A DNA stretch of 64,000 nt from Taklimakanibacter deserti (GTDB taxonomy: Bacteria; Pseudomonadota; Alphaproteobacteria; Rhizobiales; Aestuariivirgaceae), in assembly GCA_003574785.1 (NCBI GenBank), contig QORU01000008.1, positions 62,001 to 126,000 on the forward strand, given 5' to 3'. Below the pieces are notes generated by a model. That model did no database searches and had not been told where the DNA came from. It was given only the letters and a program-made list of their open reading frames with translations. The translations under genes and the position numbers were made by a program. The stretch's first letter is position 1. Every line of letters begins with the position of its first letter. Below, piece after piece: positions 15,044 to 25,000 of the stretch.

Positions 15044-17332
15044 TCAGCCGCGCTGGTCCTGGTTCCTTCTGTCCAGGGCGACGCGCGGCGGCGCGCTGTT
15101 GCCGCGCACCTGGGTGATGGCGGCGCGGCCCTGTCCCGTCTGCTGGCGGAGCGCTTCCAGCACGTCCTCCTTGGGGCCGTCGGCGGCGACCTTGCCATTG
15201 GCGATGACGACCAGCCGGTCGATGAGATCGAGCATCGAATAGCGGTGCGTCGAGACGATCACCGTCTGCTCGGGACGCAGCGCCTTGCGCAACTGCTCGA
15301 TCAGCTGCCGTTCGCTGGCGAGATCCATGGCGCTCGAGGGCTCGTCGAGGAAGATCACTTGCGGATCGCCGATCAGGACGCGCGCCAGGGCCACGGCCTG
15401 GCGCTGGCCGCCCGACAAAGCGGAGCCGCGCTCGCCGACCATCGTATCGTAGCCTGCCGGGTAACGGCGGACGAATTCCTCGATACCGGCGAGCCGGGCC
15501 GCGGCGACGAGCTCGCTGTCCGCGGCGCCGGGCTTGCCCATGGTGATGTTGCTGCGGATAGTGCCATGGAAGAGCTCGGCGTCCTGGCCGAGAAGGCCGA
15601 TGGTGCGGCGGATCTGGTGCGGGTGATACTGGCCCATGTCGATTCCGTCGATAAGGATGCTGCCTTTCTGCGGCTCATAGAGCTTGACCAGGAGGCGGCC
15701 GATCGTCGTCTTGCCCGAGCCGATCTTGCCGATGATGCCGACCTTCTCGCCGGGCCGGATGGTCAGCGAGAAATCATTGATCGCCGGTATGTTCGAGTTG
15801 GGATAGGCGAAGACGACGTTCTGGAACTGGATGACGCAGTTGGTGATCGGCTGGGCGAGGAAGTTCTTGCCCGCCGGCCGCTCGCTCGGCATCTGCATGA
15901 TCTTGTCGAGCGCCTTCAGCGAGGAGAAGGACTGCTGCGAGCGCGCCAGCACGATGGCGAACTGGCCGAGCGGGGCCACGCAACGGCTGGCCAGCATCAC
16001 CGAAGCGACGATGGCGCCCATCGATATCTCTCCTTCCTGGAAGAGATAGACGCCGACGATGATCACCGCGATGCTGACGATCTGCTGGATGGCCGAGGTC
16101 ATGTGGGTCAGCGTCGAGGTGAGCTGGCGCACGCGCTCGACTGTCCGCGATGTCGAGCCGACGAGTTTCTCCCACAGGCCCTGCAGATGGCTTTCGGCGC
16201 GCACGACCTTGATCGTCTCGAGGGCGGAGATGGTTTCGACCAGCAGGGAATGGCGCTGCGCCGCCTCATTCGCGTTGCGTTCCGCCGCCCGGCGCAGCGG
16301 GATCTGGAAGGCGAGGCCGAGGCCGATGATGATGACGGCCGCCGCCGCCGGCACATAGGCGATCGGACCGCCGATCTGGTGGATCACCAGGAGGAACACG
16401 ACGAAGAACAGCATGTCGGTCAAGGTGGCGATCGTGTTCGAGGTGAAGAATTCGCGCACCGATTCGAAGTCTCTCAGATGGCTGGCGAAGCTGCCGGTGG
16501 TCGGCGGCTTGCTGCTCATCTGGATGGAGAGGACATGCGAGAAGATACGGCTGGCGAGAAGCACATCGGCCCGCCTGCCGGTCGAATCGATGAGCCAGGC
16601 CCGCAATGTCCTGAGGATCAGGTCGAAGAGGAGGGCGAGCCCCATGCCGATCACCAGCACCCACATGGTGGGAATCGCCTTGTTCGGCAGCACCCGGTCA
16701 TAGACATTCATCACGAAGAGCGGCGAGGCGAGCGCGATGATGCTGATGAGAGCCGCGGCGAAAGCGACCAGCACATAGGTCTTCCACAGTTTCCGGATCG
16801 CGCCCCAGAACCAGTGCTCATTGGCCTCGCTTGCCAGCGTGTCGAGGTTTTCATCGACCGTGGTGAATTCACGGGCGAGGATGGCGTAGCCGGTATAGCT
16901 CTCGGCCAGTTCGTCGGGCGGGATCTGGGCGGTGGTGCCGGTCAAGGGATCGTAGATGTGGCATGCCCGCTCGTCCTGGCGGATGAGGATGCAGGTGTCG
17001 TCATCCTCCATCAGCAGGATGACGGGCAAGAGCAGCGGCGGCAGGTCGTCGAGCTTGCGCCGCATCAGCTTGGACGAGAAGCCGATGCGGCCGAGCGCCC
17101 TGAGCGCCAGCTCCGGCGTGAGCCGGCCATTGACCAAAGGCAGGCCGGCGGTGAGCACGTCGGCCGACACGGCGCGGCCGCGCAGCGACACGAGGGCTTG
17201 CACCGCCTTGGTCAGGGGGTCGTTGTCGAATGCCAGCCGGTCGAGCGATGCCATGGTCAAGGGCGAATGCGCCGTACCAATGCCGCTGTTGATCGCCGTC
17301 AGCGACTGATCGGGGGGAAATTCATGCTTCAT
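15044..17332 (-). CDS. Type I secretion ABC transporter (LapB-like), inactive C39-like domain
   Basis: A 762-residue inner-membrane exporter subunit. Residues about 30-150 form a C39-peptidase-like domain without the catalytic Cys and His, as in LapB/HlyB-type exporters of unprocessed adhesins. The six-helix membrane domain spans about 170-450, including ASPLFVMNVYDRVLPNKA. The C-terminal ATPase shows IGKIGSGKTTIGRL (Walker A), SALSGGQRQAVALARVL (signature), VIFLDEPSSAMD (Walker B) and STHRYSM (H-loop). ATG 17332 (MKHEF) has no clear ribosome site. With the TolC-like, HlyD-like and adhesin genes nearby it forms a complete type I secretion machine for a large RTX adhesin. Confidence 0.93.
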   Translation of the reverse strand: MKHEFPPDQSLTAINSGIGTAHSPLTMASLDRLAFDNDPLTKAVQALVSLRGRAVSADVLTAGLPLVNGRLTPELALRALGRIGFSSKLMRRKLDDLPPLLLPVILLMEDDDTCILIRQDERACHIYDPLTGTTAQIPPDELAESYTGYAILAREFTTVDENLDTLASEANEHWFWGAIRKLWKTYVLVAFAAALISIIALASPLFVMNVYDRVLPNKAIPTMWVLVIGMGLALLFDLILRTLRAWLIDSTGRRADVLLASRIFSHVLSIQMSSKPPTTGSFASHLRDFESVREFFTSNTIATLTDMLFFVVFLLVIHQIGGPIAYVPAAAAVIIIGLGLAFQIPLRRAAERNANEAAQRHSLLVETISALETIKVVRAESHLQGLWEKLVGSTSRTVERVRQLTSTLTHMTSAIQQIVSIAVIIVGVYLFQEGEISMGAIVASVMLASRCVAPLGQFAIVLARSQQSFSSLKALDKIMQMPSERPAGKNFLAQPITNCVIQFQNVVFAYPNSNIPAINDFSLTIRPGEKVGIIGKIGSGKTTIGRLLVKLYEPQKGSILIDGIDMGQYHPHQIRRTIGLLGQDAELFHGTIRSNITMGKPGAADSELVAAARLAGIEEFVRRYPAGYDTMVGERGSALSGGQRQAVALARVLIGDPQVIFLDEPSSAMDLASERQLIEQLRKALRPEQTVIVSTHRYSMLDLIDRLVVIANGKVAADGPKEDVLEALRQQTGQGRAAITQVRGNSAPPRVALDRRNQDQRG

Positions 17333-17441
17333 TGCCGGCTACCGTCCTGTTCCGGCCGAACATTCAAGAATCGCGCCAAAATCCACTCATCAAACCAGCC
17401 TCGCCGTTTTCGCCTCCCGGCATGGCCTGGTCGCGCCGCTC

Positions 17442-18839
17442 TCACTCCTTGGGCGGGCGCGGCTCGGTCCGCTCATAGGCGTCGGGCGGCAATGTTTCGG
17501 GGCTGTTGGCATCCCTGCGGGCATAGGGCCGCGCTTGCGCGACCGGCGCCACGCCGATCGTACGCAAGAGCGAGCCGGTCGAAGCCAAGAGCCGGTATTC
17601 GGCGAATTTCACCGCGGCATCCGATGTCGCGATCGCCGTCTGCAGGTTGAAGCGGGTATTCTGCGTGTCGAGCAGGTCGAGGAGCGAGCGCTCGCCGATC
17701 TTGAACTGCTCGGTATAGGATGACCTGAGCTGATCGGTCGCCGAGAGTTCCTGCAGCAGCACCTTGAGCCGCTTGGCCTGCTGCTGGCGGCGGTCCCAGG
17801 ACAGCCTGACCCCTTCCTCGACTTCGCGCGTGATGCGGCTGAGCTTCTGAAAGGCCTCATCGACGTGGCGGATCTGCTCCTGCTTGTTGGCGGTGTCGAT
17901 GCCGCCATTGTAGATGTTCCACTCCATGACAACATTGCCTTGCAGGTCGTTGTCGGCGCCGCGCTCGCCGCCGATATCCTCGCCCACTGACCCCCGGCCC
18001 TCGAGGCTCAGCTTCGGATAGAACTTCGATTCGGCGACCTTGACCTGGGCTTGCGCCGCATCGATGTCGGCCTTGGCGAAGCGGATGGAGGGGTGATTGC
18101 TGCGCGCGGTGCTGAGCGCGGCGGTGAGCGAAGAGTGCTGCCGGCCGCTGATCTTGATCACATTGCCGGCCTTGCCGATCGGCCTGCCGACGAGCTTGAT
18201 GAAGGTCGCTTCCGATGCCTTCAGCTCTTCCTCGAGCTCGACGATGCGGGCCCTGGCGGCCAGCACGCGCTCTTGCGCCTGCTGGTGGTCGGCGACGCTG
18301 AGCGAGCCGCCCGAGGTGCCCTTCGCGATGTTGCCGGCGACATACTGGTGATATTTGAGGTTGTCGCGCGCATAGCCGAGGATGCGGTGGACGCGCAGGA
18401 TCTCGAGATATTCGCGGATGACGGCGAGGGCGATGAATTCCGAGCGCTCCCTGACCCTGAACGAGGCGCTGTCGACGCGGGCGGCCTGGAACTCGACTTC
18501 GCCATCGACGCCGAAGCCGTCGAACAGGAGCTGGCGCACGACGACGCTGGCTTCGCGCCGGAAGAAGAGGTGGTCCGTATCGCCACTTTCGCGCGTGTTG
18601 CTGTTGTCGGCGATCTCGCCGCCGGCGCTGGCCTGGAGATCGATGCGCGGGCGGTAGAGGCCGCGGCCCTGCTCGAGCTCGAATTCGATGCCTTCGCGGT
18701 TGGCGACAGCTTCCCCGATTTCAGGATTGGAATGAACTGCCGTGACGACGGCATCCTTCATGGACATCGCAGAAAGGCACTGCGCGCCGGCAACAAAAGC
18801 CGCCAGGCTGGCAGTCGCGAGCATCATCGATCGAAACAT
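17442..18839 (-). CDS. TolC-family outer membrane channel (LapE/AggA-like)
   Basis: A 465-residue outer membrane efflux protein. A signal peptide (MFRSMMLATASLAAFVAGAQCLSA) is followed by two OEP repeats of alternating beta-strand and long coiled helices. Visible marks are AVVTAVHSNPEIGEAVANREGIEFELEQGRG early, VVMEWNIYNGGIDTANKQEQ in the middle, and QFKIGERSLLDLLDTQNTRFN towards the end, all typical of TolC proteins serving type I secretion. A proline-rich tail of about 30 residues follows the last helix. It lies upstream of the ABC exporter gene on the same strand, 109 bases away. Confidence 0.92.
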   Translation of the reverse strand: MFRSMMLATASLAAFVAGAQCLSAMSMKDAVVTAVHSNPEIGEAVANREGIEFELEQGRGLYRPRIDLQASAGGEIADNSNTRESGDTDHLFFRREASVVVRQLLFDGFGVDGEVEFQAARVDSASFRVRERSEFIALAVIREYLEILRVHRILGYARDNLKYHQYVAGNIAKGTSGGSLSVADHQQAQERVLAARARIVELEEELKASEATFIKLVGRPIGKAGNVIKISGRQHSSLTAALSTARSNHPSIRFAKADIDAAQAQVKVAESKFYPKLSLEGRGSVGEDIGGERGADNDLQGNVVMEWNIYNGGIDTANKQEQIRHVDEAFQKLSRITREVEEGVRLSWDRRQQQAKRLKVLLQELSATDQLRSSYTEQFKIGERSLLDLLDTQNTRFNLQTAIATSDAAVKFAEYRLLASTGSLLRTIGVAPVAQARPYARRDANSPETLPPDAYERTEPRPPKE

Positions 18840-19022
18840 AGTCGCCGTCCCCGTCCCTCCGCCGTAGATTTACGGTAGGTTAATAATTTCTAAACACAGT
18901 AGAGATTGCGGACAAGAGCCAGTTGATCTCACCCAAAATTAATTAAAAACAGTGTTAATCCGGCCACAGCATCGCTCTTGCTTGAATACAAGGCTGAAAT
19001 GTGCTTTTGTTCCTTAATCTCA
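18840..19022. promoter_or_regulatory. AT-rich upstream region of the TolC-like gene
   Basis: This 183-base gene-free interval separates the tolC-like gene from the lipoprotein-like gene. It is clearly AT-richer than its surroundings (TTAATAATTTC, AAAATTAATTAAAAAC) and contains a small dyad CCGTA-GATT-TACGG at 18862-18875. It presumably holds the promoter for the TolC/ABC exporter pair. I see no coding potential. Confidence 0.45.
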
Positions 19023-19610
19023 TTATTGCAGGCTGGCGGATCTGATAAGACGAACGGGTGATGTGCCCGAAGCGCCGAAGAAGAACACGCCTTCGGCCTC
19101 ATCAGGTGAGGCCCATGACACGACCTTGACGCGTCCAGCGCTGCCGTCGCTGCAGTTGACGGGAACGGAAAGGCCGGAGGCGAGTTCCGCCGCACGCCCG
19201 ACAAGCCGCCCGGCGCAGACCAGGCCATCGCGATCGGCGAAGGCGACGCTGCTTCCCCAGAACTCGCCGCGCATGATGCCGTCGGCCGGCATGGGTTGGA
19301 GGATCTTCTCGCTCGGAACTGTGCTGCCCTCGATCTGAGGGGAATCTTGTGAGACGGCGCCGAGAAGAACGGGATTGCTGCTTTCCGCTGGGTCGCTGGA
19401 AGACTGCAGCGCCATGGCGGATTCGGGCGTCGCCGTCTGGCCGGCGCGCTCGGTGCTGTGCGGCGGTACCGTCAGCAGATTGGAGCCGGTCTCGAGCGAG
19501 GGCATGGCGCAGGCGGTGAGCACCAAGGCGATCAAGCCGTAGCTGAGGAGATGACCTCCTTGGAATAATGCGTGGCTGCCGCCCCTTCGCATCGCTGGAT
19601 TTTTAGGCAT
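19023..19610 (-). CDS. Lipoprotein-like protein of unknown function in the secretion locus
   Basis: The frame can start at TTG 19715, ATG 19610 or ATG 19592. I chose 19610, which gives 195 residues and places a signal-like stretch ending in the lipobox-like LIALVLTAC near residue 29, consistent with a lipoprotein. The mature part is a low-complexity Ser/Pro/Thr-rich linker of about 70 residues followed by a small C-terminal domain (GEFWGSSVAFADRDGLVCAGRLVGRA ... VKVVSWASPDEAEGVFFFG) containing two cysteines. I do not recognise the family. Its position between tolC-like and hlyD-like genes suggests an accessory role in adhesin secretion or retention, which is inference. Confidence 0.6.
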   Translation of the reverse strand: MPKNPAMRRGGSHALFQGGHLLSYGLIALVLTACAMPSLETGSNLLTVPPHSTERAGQTATPESAMALQSSSDPAESSNPVLLGAVSQDSPQIEGSTVPSEKILQPMPADGIMRGEFWGSSVAFADRDGLVCAGRLVGRAAELASGLSVPVNCSDGSAGRVKVVSWASPDEAEGVFFFGASGTSPVRLIRSASLQ

Positions 19611-19734
19611 CTGGCTTAAGCGAAACTGTCCGTACTTACTCAACGTATAGTCCAGTTTACGGAGCGGCACAATTCCTGCACAATACCAGAGTAAATTCAT
19701 TAAAAAGTGATCCAATTTTTCGACGGCGTTTCAT

Positions 19735-21069
19735 ATGTATGCTCTCAGGCGTGGCGATCTCGATTTCCTGTCCGAATATGACGCAGCCGCAAGGCGCGGC
19801 GCGCCGCGCGGGACAGTTGTCAGTCTTCTGGTCTTTGCCGGTATGTTCCTGGTCGCCCTGGTCTGGGCATCCTGGGCCAAGCTCGACGAGGTGACGCGGG
19901 GTCTCGGCCAGGTCATCCCCTCGAGCAAGACGCAGCTCATCCAGAGTCTCGAGGGCGGCATCGTCAAGGAGATCCTGGTCCGGGCCGGCGACCGGGTCGC
20001 CAAGGGCGCCGTGCTGGTGCGCATCGACGACACCGGCTTCTCGTCAAATCTCGGCGAATCGCGGGCGAAGCAGCTCGCTTTGCAGAGCCAGGTGGCACGG
20101 CTGCGCCACGAGGCGGAAGGCGCCCTCGATGTCGAGCCGCCGTTCACCGACGAATTGCACAAGGCGGCACCCGACATCATCGCCAATGAGCTCGAGCTCT
20201 TCCGCGCTCGCCGCTTGAGCCTCGACACGCAGTTGCGCGTCCTGCAGGAAAGGATCGAGCAGCGCACGCTGGAATTGTCCGAGGTCAATGCCTCGCTCAA
20301 GCGCTTCAACGACAATCTGAAGCTCGCCGAGGAGGATATGAAGATCAAGAAGCCGCTTGCCGATCGCGGCATCGTCGCCAAGACCGACGTGCTCAAGATC
20401 CGCCGCGATATCGCCGACACCTCGGGACAGATCGCGACCGCGCAGGAGACCAAGTCGCGCACCGAGGCCGCGATCCGCGAGGCCAAGGCCATGTTCGACG
20501 AGCAGGAGCAGAAATTCCGCCAGGATGCGAGAGCCGAGCTTTCGCAAGGCATGGCCGAGCTCACCGTCATCGAAGAGACCTTGCGCGCCGCCAAGGACCG
20601 CGTGGTCAGGGCCGACATCAGATCGCCGGTCGAGGGCATCGTCAACAAGCTCAACACCAACACGGTGGGGGGTGTCGTCCAGGCCGGGCAGACGCTGATG
20701 GAGATCGTGCCGTTGGAGGATTCGCTCTTCGTCGAGGCGAAGATCCGCCCGAGCGACATCGCTTTCGTGCATCCGCGCCAGCCGGCGGTGGTCAAGATCA
20801 CGGCCTACGACTTTTCCGTCTATGGCGGGCTCGAGGGCGAGGTCGAGCTCATATCGCCCGACAGCATTTACGATGAGCAGGCGCGCGAGAGCTATTACAT
20901 AGTTACCGTTAAAACTTTACAGAGCCAATTAAAAGGAAAGGAAGGAGACCTTCCTATTATCCCCGGAATGGTCGCATCAGTCGACATTCTGACGGGGAAA
21001 AAGAGTGTATTGGACTACCTGCTCAAGCCCATCAACAAAGCCAGGTCCGAAGCACTCACCGAAAGATAA
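19735..21069 (+). CDS. HlyD-family type I secretion periplasmic adaptor (LapC-like)
   Basis: A 444-residue membrane fusion protein. A short cytosolic N-terminus is followed by one membrane segment (about 27-46, VVSLLVFAGMFLVALVWASW), a lipoyl-like half (IQSLEGGIVKEILVRAGDRVAKG), a long alpha-helical hairpin (about 110-290), the second lipoyl half (VVRADIRSPVEGIVNKL) and the beta-barrel domain with the HlyD signature near IIPGMVASVDILTGKKSVLDYLLKPI. It links the inner-membrane ABC exporter to the TolC-type channel. It is transcribed away from the exporter genes, and its 3' end overlaps the earliest possible start of the LapG-type protease gene. Confidence 0.93.
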   Translation: MYALRRGDLDFLSEYDAAARRGAPRGTVVSLLVFAGMFLVALVWASWAKLDEVTRGLGQVIPSSKTQLIQSLEGGIVKEILVRAGDRVAKGAVLVRIDDTGFSSNLGESRAKQLALQSQVARLRHEAEGALDVEPPFTDELHKAAPDIIANELELFRARRLSLDTQLRVLQERIEQRTLELSEVNASLKRFNDNLKLAEEDMKIKKPLADRGIVAKTDVLKIRRDIADTSGQIATAQETKSRTEAAIREAKAMFDEQEQKFRQDARAELSQGMAELTVIEETLRAAKDRVVRADIRSPVEGIVNKLNTNTVGGVVQAGQTLMEIVPLEDSLFVEAKIRPSDIAFVHPRQPAVVKITAYDFSVYGGLEGEVELISPDSIYDEQARESYYIVTVKTLQSQLKGKEGDLPIIPGMVASVDILTGKKSVLDYLLKPINKARSEALTER

Positions 21070-22060
21070 AATTCTCCGAAGCGCGGTCGCACTTCCTCAA
21101 CCACCCTCACGGCTCTCCCGTTTACCCTGTTTCCTGGAGTTCGTCGCCGCTTTCGGCTTCGGCCTCTGTTTCATGCTCGCAACTCTGAGCCTGGGCCATG
21201 CGGCGACACCGGCGGCTGTCGAGCGCAAGGTTCAGCCGCGTCCGGCCAGGGACACGCTGCCCTTCGGCGTCTTCGGGTCGCTCGAATTCGCGACCAATGC
21301 GGCGAAGGGCTTGGGTGAATGGAAGCGGGTCACCGCCAAGGTCGATGCCGAGCGGGCGCTCTACGAAGCTTGCGATTTGGGCGGGAAGGGCTGCCCCTCG
21401 AACCTCGAGGCCTGGCGCGGCGCCATAAAACAATGGTCGGCCCTTGCTCCGCTCGCCAGGCTCATCGCCGTCAATGCCTATGTGAACGGCCATATCCGCT
21501 ATGCCGATGACAGTATGATCTATGGCCGTGCCGATGTCTGGGCGAGCCCGTCGCGGGCGCTGGGCGGGCGCGGCGACTGCGAGGACTATGCCATCGCCAA
21601 ATATGAGAGCCTGCGGGCTTTGGGCTTCGCCGAGCGCGATTTGCGGATCGTCGTGCTCAAGGACCTGCACCGCAAGCTGGGCCACGCGGTGCTGTCGGTG
21701 CGGCTCGGCCAAAACCTTTACATACTCGACAACCAGAAGGCGCGGCCTTTCCTGCACGACACTGTCGCCTATTACGCGCCGGTCTTTTCGATCAACCGCG
21801 AGGGCCGCTGGATCAACATCGCGACCCGCAAGATCCGCGCCGAATATGCGATTGCGGTGGAGGAGCGCGGCAACGATGCGGCCGCCGCAGCCAGGGCGAA
21901 ACTCGCGGAGAAGCCGCGGAGGAAGGCGAAGCGGGTGGCGGCCATGGTCGGCGTATCCGATGCAGCCGGCGCAGCGGACGCGCCGCAAGCGGGCGGTCTT
22001 CCTGCGCCGGTCAAGAAAAGCGCCCCGCCGGTGAAGGACGGGGCGCGGGAATTGCCGTGA
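21005..22060 (+). CDS. lapG: LapG-type transglutaminase-like cysteine protease
   Basis: A periplasmic protease of the bacterial transglutaminase-like cysteine protease family. The triad is visible: Cys in GRGDCEDYAIAKYE, His in KLGHAVLSVRLG and Asp in YILDNQKA. The Asp and Glu flanking the Cys (DCED) match the calcium-binding residues known in LapG. A hydrophobic export segment (FVAAFGFGLCFMLATLSLGHA) precedes the mature part. The start is uncertain: GTG 21005 overlaps hlyD by 65 bases, and the next standard start, ATG 21173, would cut the signal segment short. The C-terminal 60 residues are Ala/Pro/Lys-rich. In Pseudomonas, LapG cleaves the LapA adhesin at a dialanine, and the adjacent adhesin carries such a site. 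Confidence 0.85.
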   Translation: MYWTTCSSPSTKPGPKHSPKDKILRSAVALPQPPSRLSRLPCFLEFVAAFGFGLCFMLATLSLGHAATPAAVERKVQPRPARDTLPFGVFGSLEFATNAAKGLGEWKRVTAKVDAERALYEACDLGGKGCPSNLEAWRGAIKQWSALAPLARLIAVNAYVNGHIRYADDSMIYGRADVWASPSRALGGRGDCEDYAIAKYESLRALGFAERDLRIVVLKDLHRKLGHAVLSVRLGQNLYILDNQKARPFLHDTVAYYAPVFSINREGRWINIATRKIRAEYAIAVEERGNDAAAAARAKLAEKPRRKAKRVAAMVGVSDAAGAADAPQAGGLPAPVKKSAPPVKDGARELP

Positions 22061-22072
22061 TGTAGCGAGCGG

Positions 22073-25000
22073 TCAGCTCGCCGTTCCGGTGTGATCGCTT
22101 GTATCAGAGTTGTTGTCGTAGAGCACAGTCGCCGATGTGTTGCCGGTTACAACTGCGACGGTCGTCCAGGTCTGTCCGTTGGAGTTGCCATCGACATCGA
22201 TCTCGAGGTTGTTGCCGGTCATCTGAGCGTAGTTCGACAGAGACTGCCCACCGGCCGTATCGACCGTGAACAGGTCGGTCAGGTCGATCGTGTCCGTGCC
22301 GATCACATAGTTGTTGATCGTGTCCGCAGCATCGAAAGCGCTCGCGTCGAAGTAGAACTTATCGCTTCCCGAGCCGCCATCGAGGGTATTGGCGCCGGCG
22401 CCGCCGCGCAGGATGTCGTCATTGTTGCCGCCGTTGAGAATGTCGTCACCCAGCCCGCCGATCAGCAGGTCATTGCCGGCGTCGCCGTTGAGTGTGTCGT
22501 TTCCGTCCAGGCCGGCAAGGACATTGGCAGAGGCATTGCCTGTAAGTTGATCGACATGGTTCGAACCGATGATGTTCTGGACGGTCGGCCCCGCCGTCTG
22601 GTTTACGCCAGAACCCGAGGCGGAATTGTCGACCGTGGTCGCGCCCGACGACAACAGATCGATGAAGAGCGGGCTGAGTATTGTGTCGCCATCCGCATCG
22701 GTCAGGGCGAGGTCGTACCTCATTTCGACCGAAGGGACATTGGTGACGGTCGATACGAAAGCGAAGGCGCCGATGTCGAAGGAATCTCCATCAAGCGATG
22801 GATCGGGATCGCCGGTGATTGATCGCGCATTCTCCATCTCTATGCGGTTGTAGCCGGTCCCTGAAGCGGTCACCTGAACGGTGTCGTTGAGATCGAGACC
22901 AGTAATCAGATATCCGCCATTGTTGTCGGTGGTGAGTGAAGCGAGATTGACGCTGACACCATTCACCTTGATGTCGGTTATGGTGGCGAGCTGTCCGTCG
23001 TCGGCAAGCTGCGCCGCATGTGTGCCCGTGTTGGTACCTGCGGGATTGTCGTCGTCAGCGCTGTAAATGCGCACCCACACCTCTTGAGAGTCGGGTGGCG
23101 GACTGCCGGTGACCTTCACGATGGCGAACTGGAAGTCATTGACATTGTAATGTGTTGTATAATCGTAGAAATTGTTGTTGCCTGAGTCCACAGTCGCAGT
23201 GTTGACGAAGTCAATTCTGAGAGCGTCTCCGTCGTCCATTTGATTGTTTGCAACGCCGATACCGGCGGTGCTCGCCGATACTGATGAGCCGGTCGTCGCG
23301 TTGCTGCTGCCATCGGCTGCCCGTTGGTAACCGGAGAACAGTAGATCCTGCGTTGTGTTCGCCACGTCGAGCGCCTTGAACTGTTGCGTATTTTGTCCAA
23401 GTGCGGAAAAGTTCGACACGGTCGTCGTCTGTGTGGCGCCGATCTGCGCGAACACGTCGACCTGATAGGTGTCGGTGCTCGAGGCGAGGCTGTTGTCCGG
23501 TTGCAGCGTCACCTGGAACACCTTGGTTCCGGTACCGAAGCCACCGATCCATCCTTCCAGTCGACCGGGTGTCGCCGCATCGCCGTCGTGATTGTTGAGG
23601 AACAGTTGGATATTCTGGCCGCCGGAAGTCAGGTTGACCGTGTTGCCGTTGATGGTGCCGGTAGCCTGCTGGCCGTTTGTGATATTGGCGAAGGCGATCG
23701 TCCCAGGCTGGTCGGTGCCGACATTGTTATCGATATTGACATCGACGTCGAGATCGAACACGCCGGTCGAGCTGGCGGCGTTGATCAGGGCGGCGTTCTC
23801 CGGCGCGATGATCGAGGGACCTGAATCCTGGAAAGTGATGAAATTGCCGATATCGACGGATTGTGCGGAAACATCTCCGTCGCCGTCGGTCACGGTCACG
23901 GTCGCCTGAATGGCGCTGGCCGCTATGGACAATGCATCATCCGGGTTGCTGGTGATTGGATGCTTGATCGCCAGATATTGCGCGACGCTCAACTTACCGT
24001 TCGCGTCGATGGCGATGGCGAAGGCTACCGGGTCACCCAAGGTCACCGTATCGTCGTCATTGGTGTCGACGAGGCCGAGAATGATATCGCCCTGCTTGAG
24101 CAGGAGGATATCGTGCCCATCGAGCGAGTCGAGGTTTGAATCGGCATTGGCTGTGGTGCCGAGGGACAAAACTGTCGTCCCTGCCCCATCAGCGCCGTAC
24201 TGCGTTCCTGTCGTCGTAACGACCGCCGCGGCGCTCTGGGCCCAGCCGATCAGGATGCCGAGGCCCGCGATCATCGCCGGCACCGCTCCGCTCTGGTCAT
24301 TCGCGTCGCCATCGACGCCGGCCGTCTCGTCATGAATGACTGAGCCCGTTCCCAAATTGACGACGGCCTGCGGCACATCGTCGATGACGGTCACATTGAC
24401 CACCCCGGTGACGGTGTCGTCGCCGTCCGAGCCCTGCACCGTGACCGAGCCGAGATTGAGGCTGGTGGCGACGTCGTCGCCGAACAGGTTGTGGAACTCA
24501 TCCGCCAGCACGACGGTGACCGTCACATTGCCGTTGCCGTTCGGCGCGATCGAGCTCGCCCCGCCGAGCGTCAGGGTGATCGCCGTCTGACCGTCGACCG
24601 TTCCGGTGATGACGGTGCCGGCCGGGTTCATCGACCAGGAGATCTCCACTCCTGCCGTGTTGGTATCGCTGTCGGTGGTCAGCCCGGCGAAGCCGGTGAA
24701 GGCAAAGTTCGTCAGCGTGTCCGAACCGGCGGTGAAGTTCAGCGTCGCGACCTGCGTCAGGGCCAACGGCGTCGGGTCGGAACCGTCGCTCAGATGAGCT
24801 TCGTCGAGGCTCACATTCTGCGCCGTCGCATTCTGCGGGTTGGCGCCGTCGGTGATGGTGATGGTGTGGTTGTCGGTGGCGACGTCGCCGTCGGTATCGG
24901 TCACCGTCGCCGTGAAGGTGAAGCTCGGTTGACCGGCGACATCGAGCGCCGGGTTGAAGGTCCATGTCGCATCGCCATTGGCGTCGGTCGCTATCGTCAG

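Noticed and set aside
15005..17650. Open frame of about 880 codons on the plus strand opposite the secretion ATPase gene
   Set aside because: It mirrors the real gene's codon pattern in a GC-rich genome, has no recognisable domain, and the minus-strand frame encodes a clear ABC exporter.
22340..22600. Short tandem repeats that looked like a minisatellite or CRISPR-like array
   Set aside because: They are codons for the RTX nonapeptides (GGxGxDxLx) of the adhesin, with no spacer structure.
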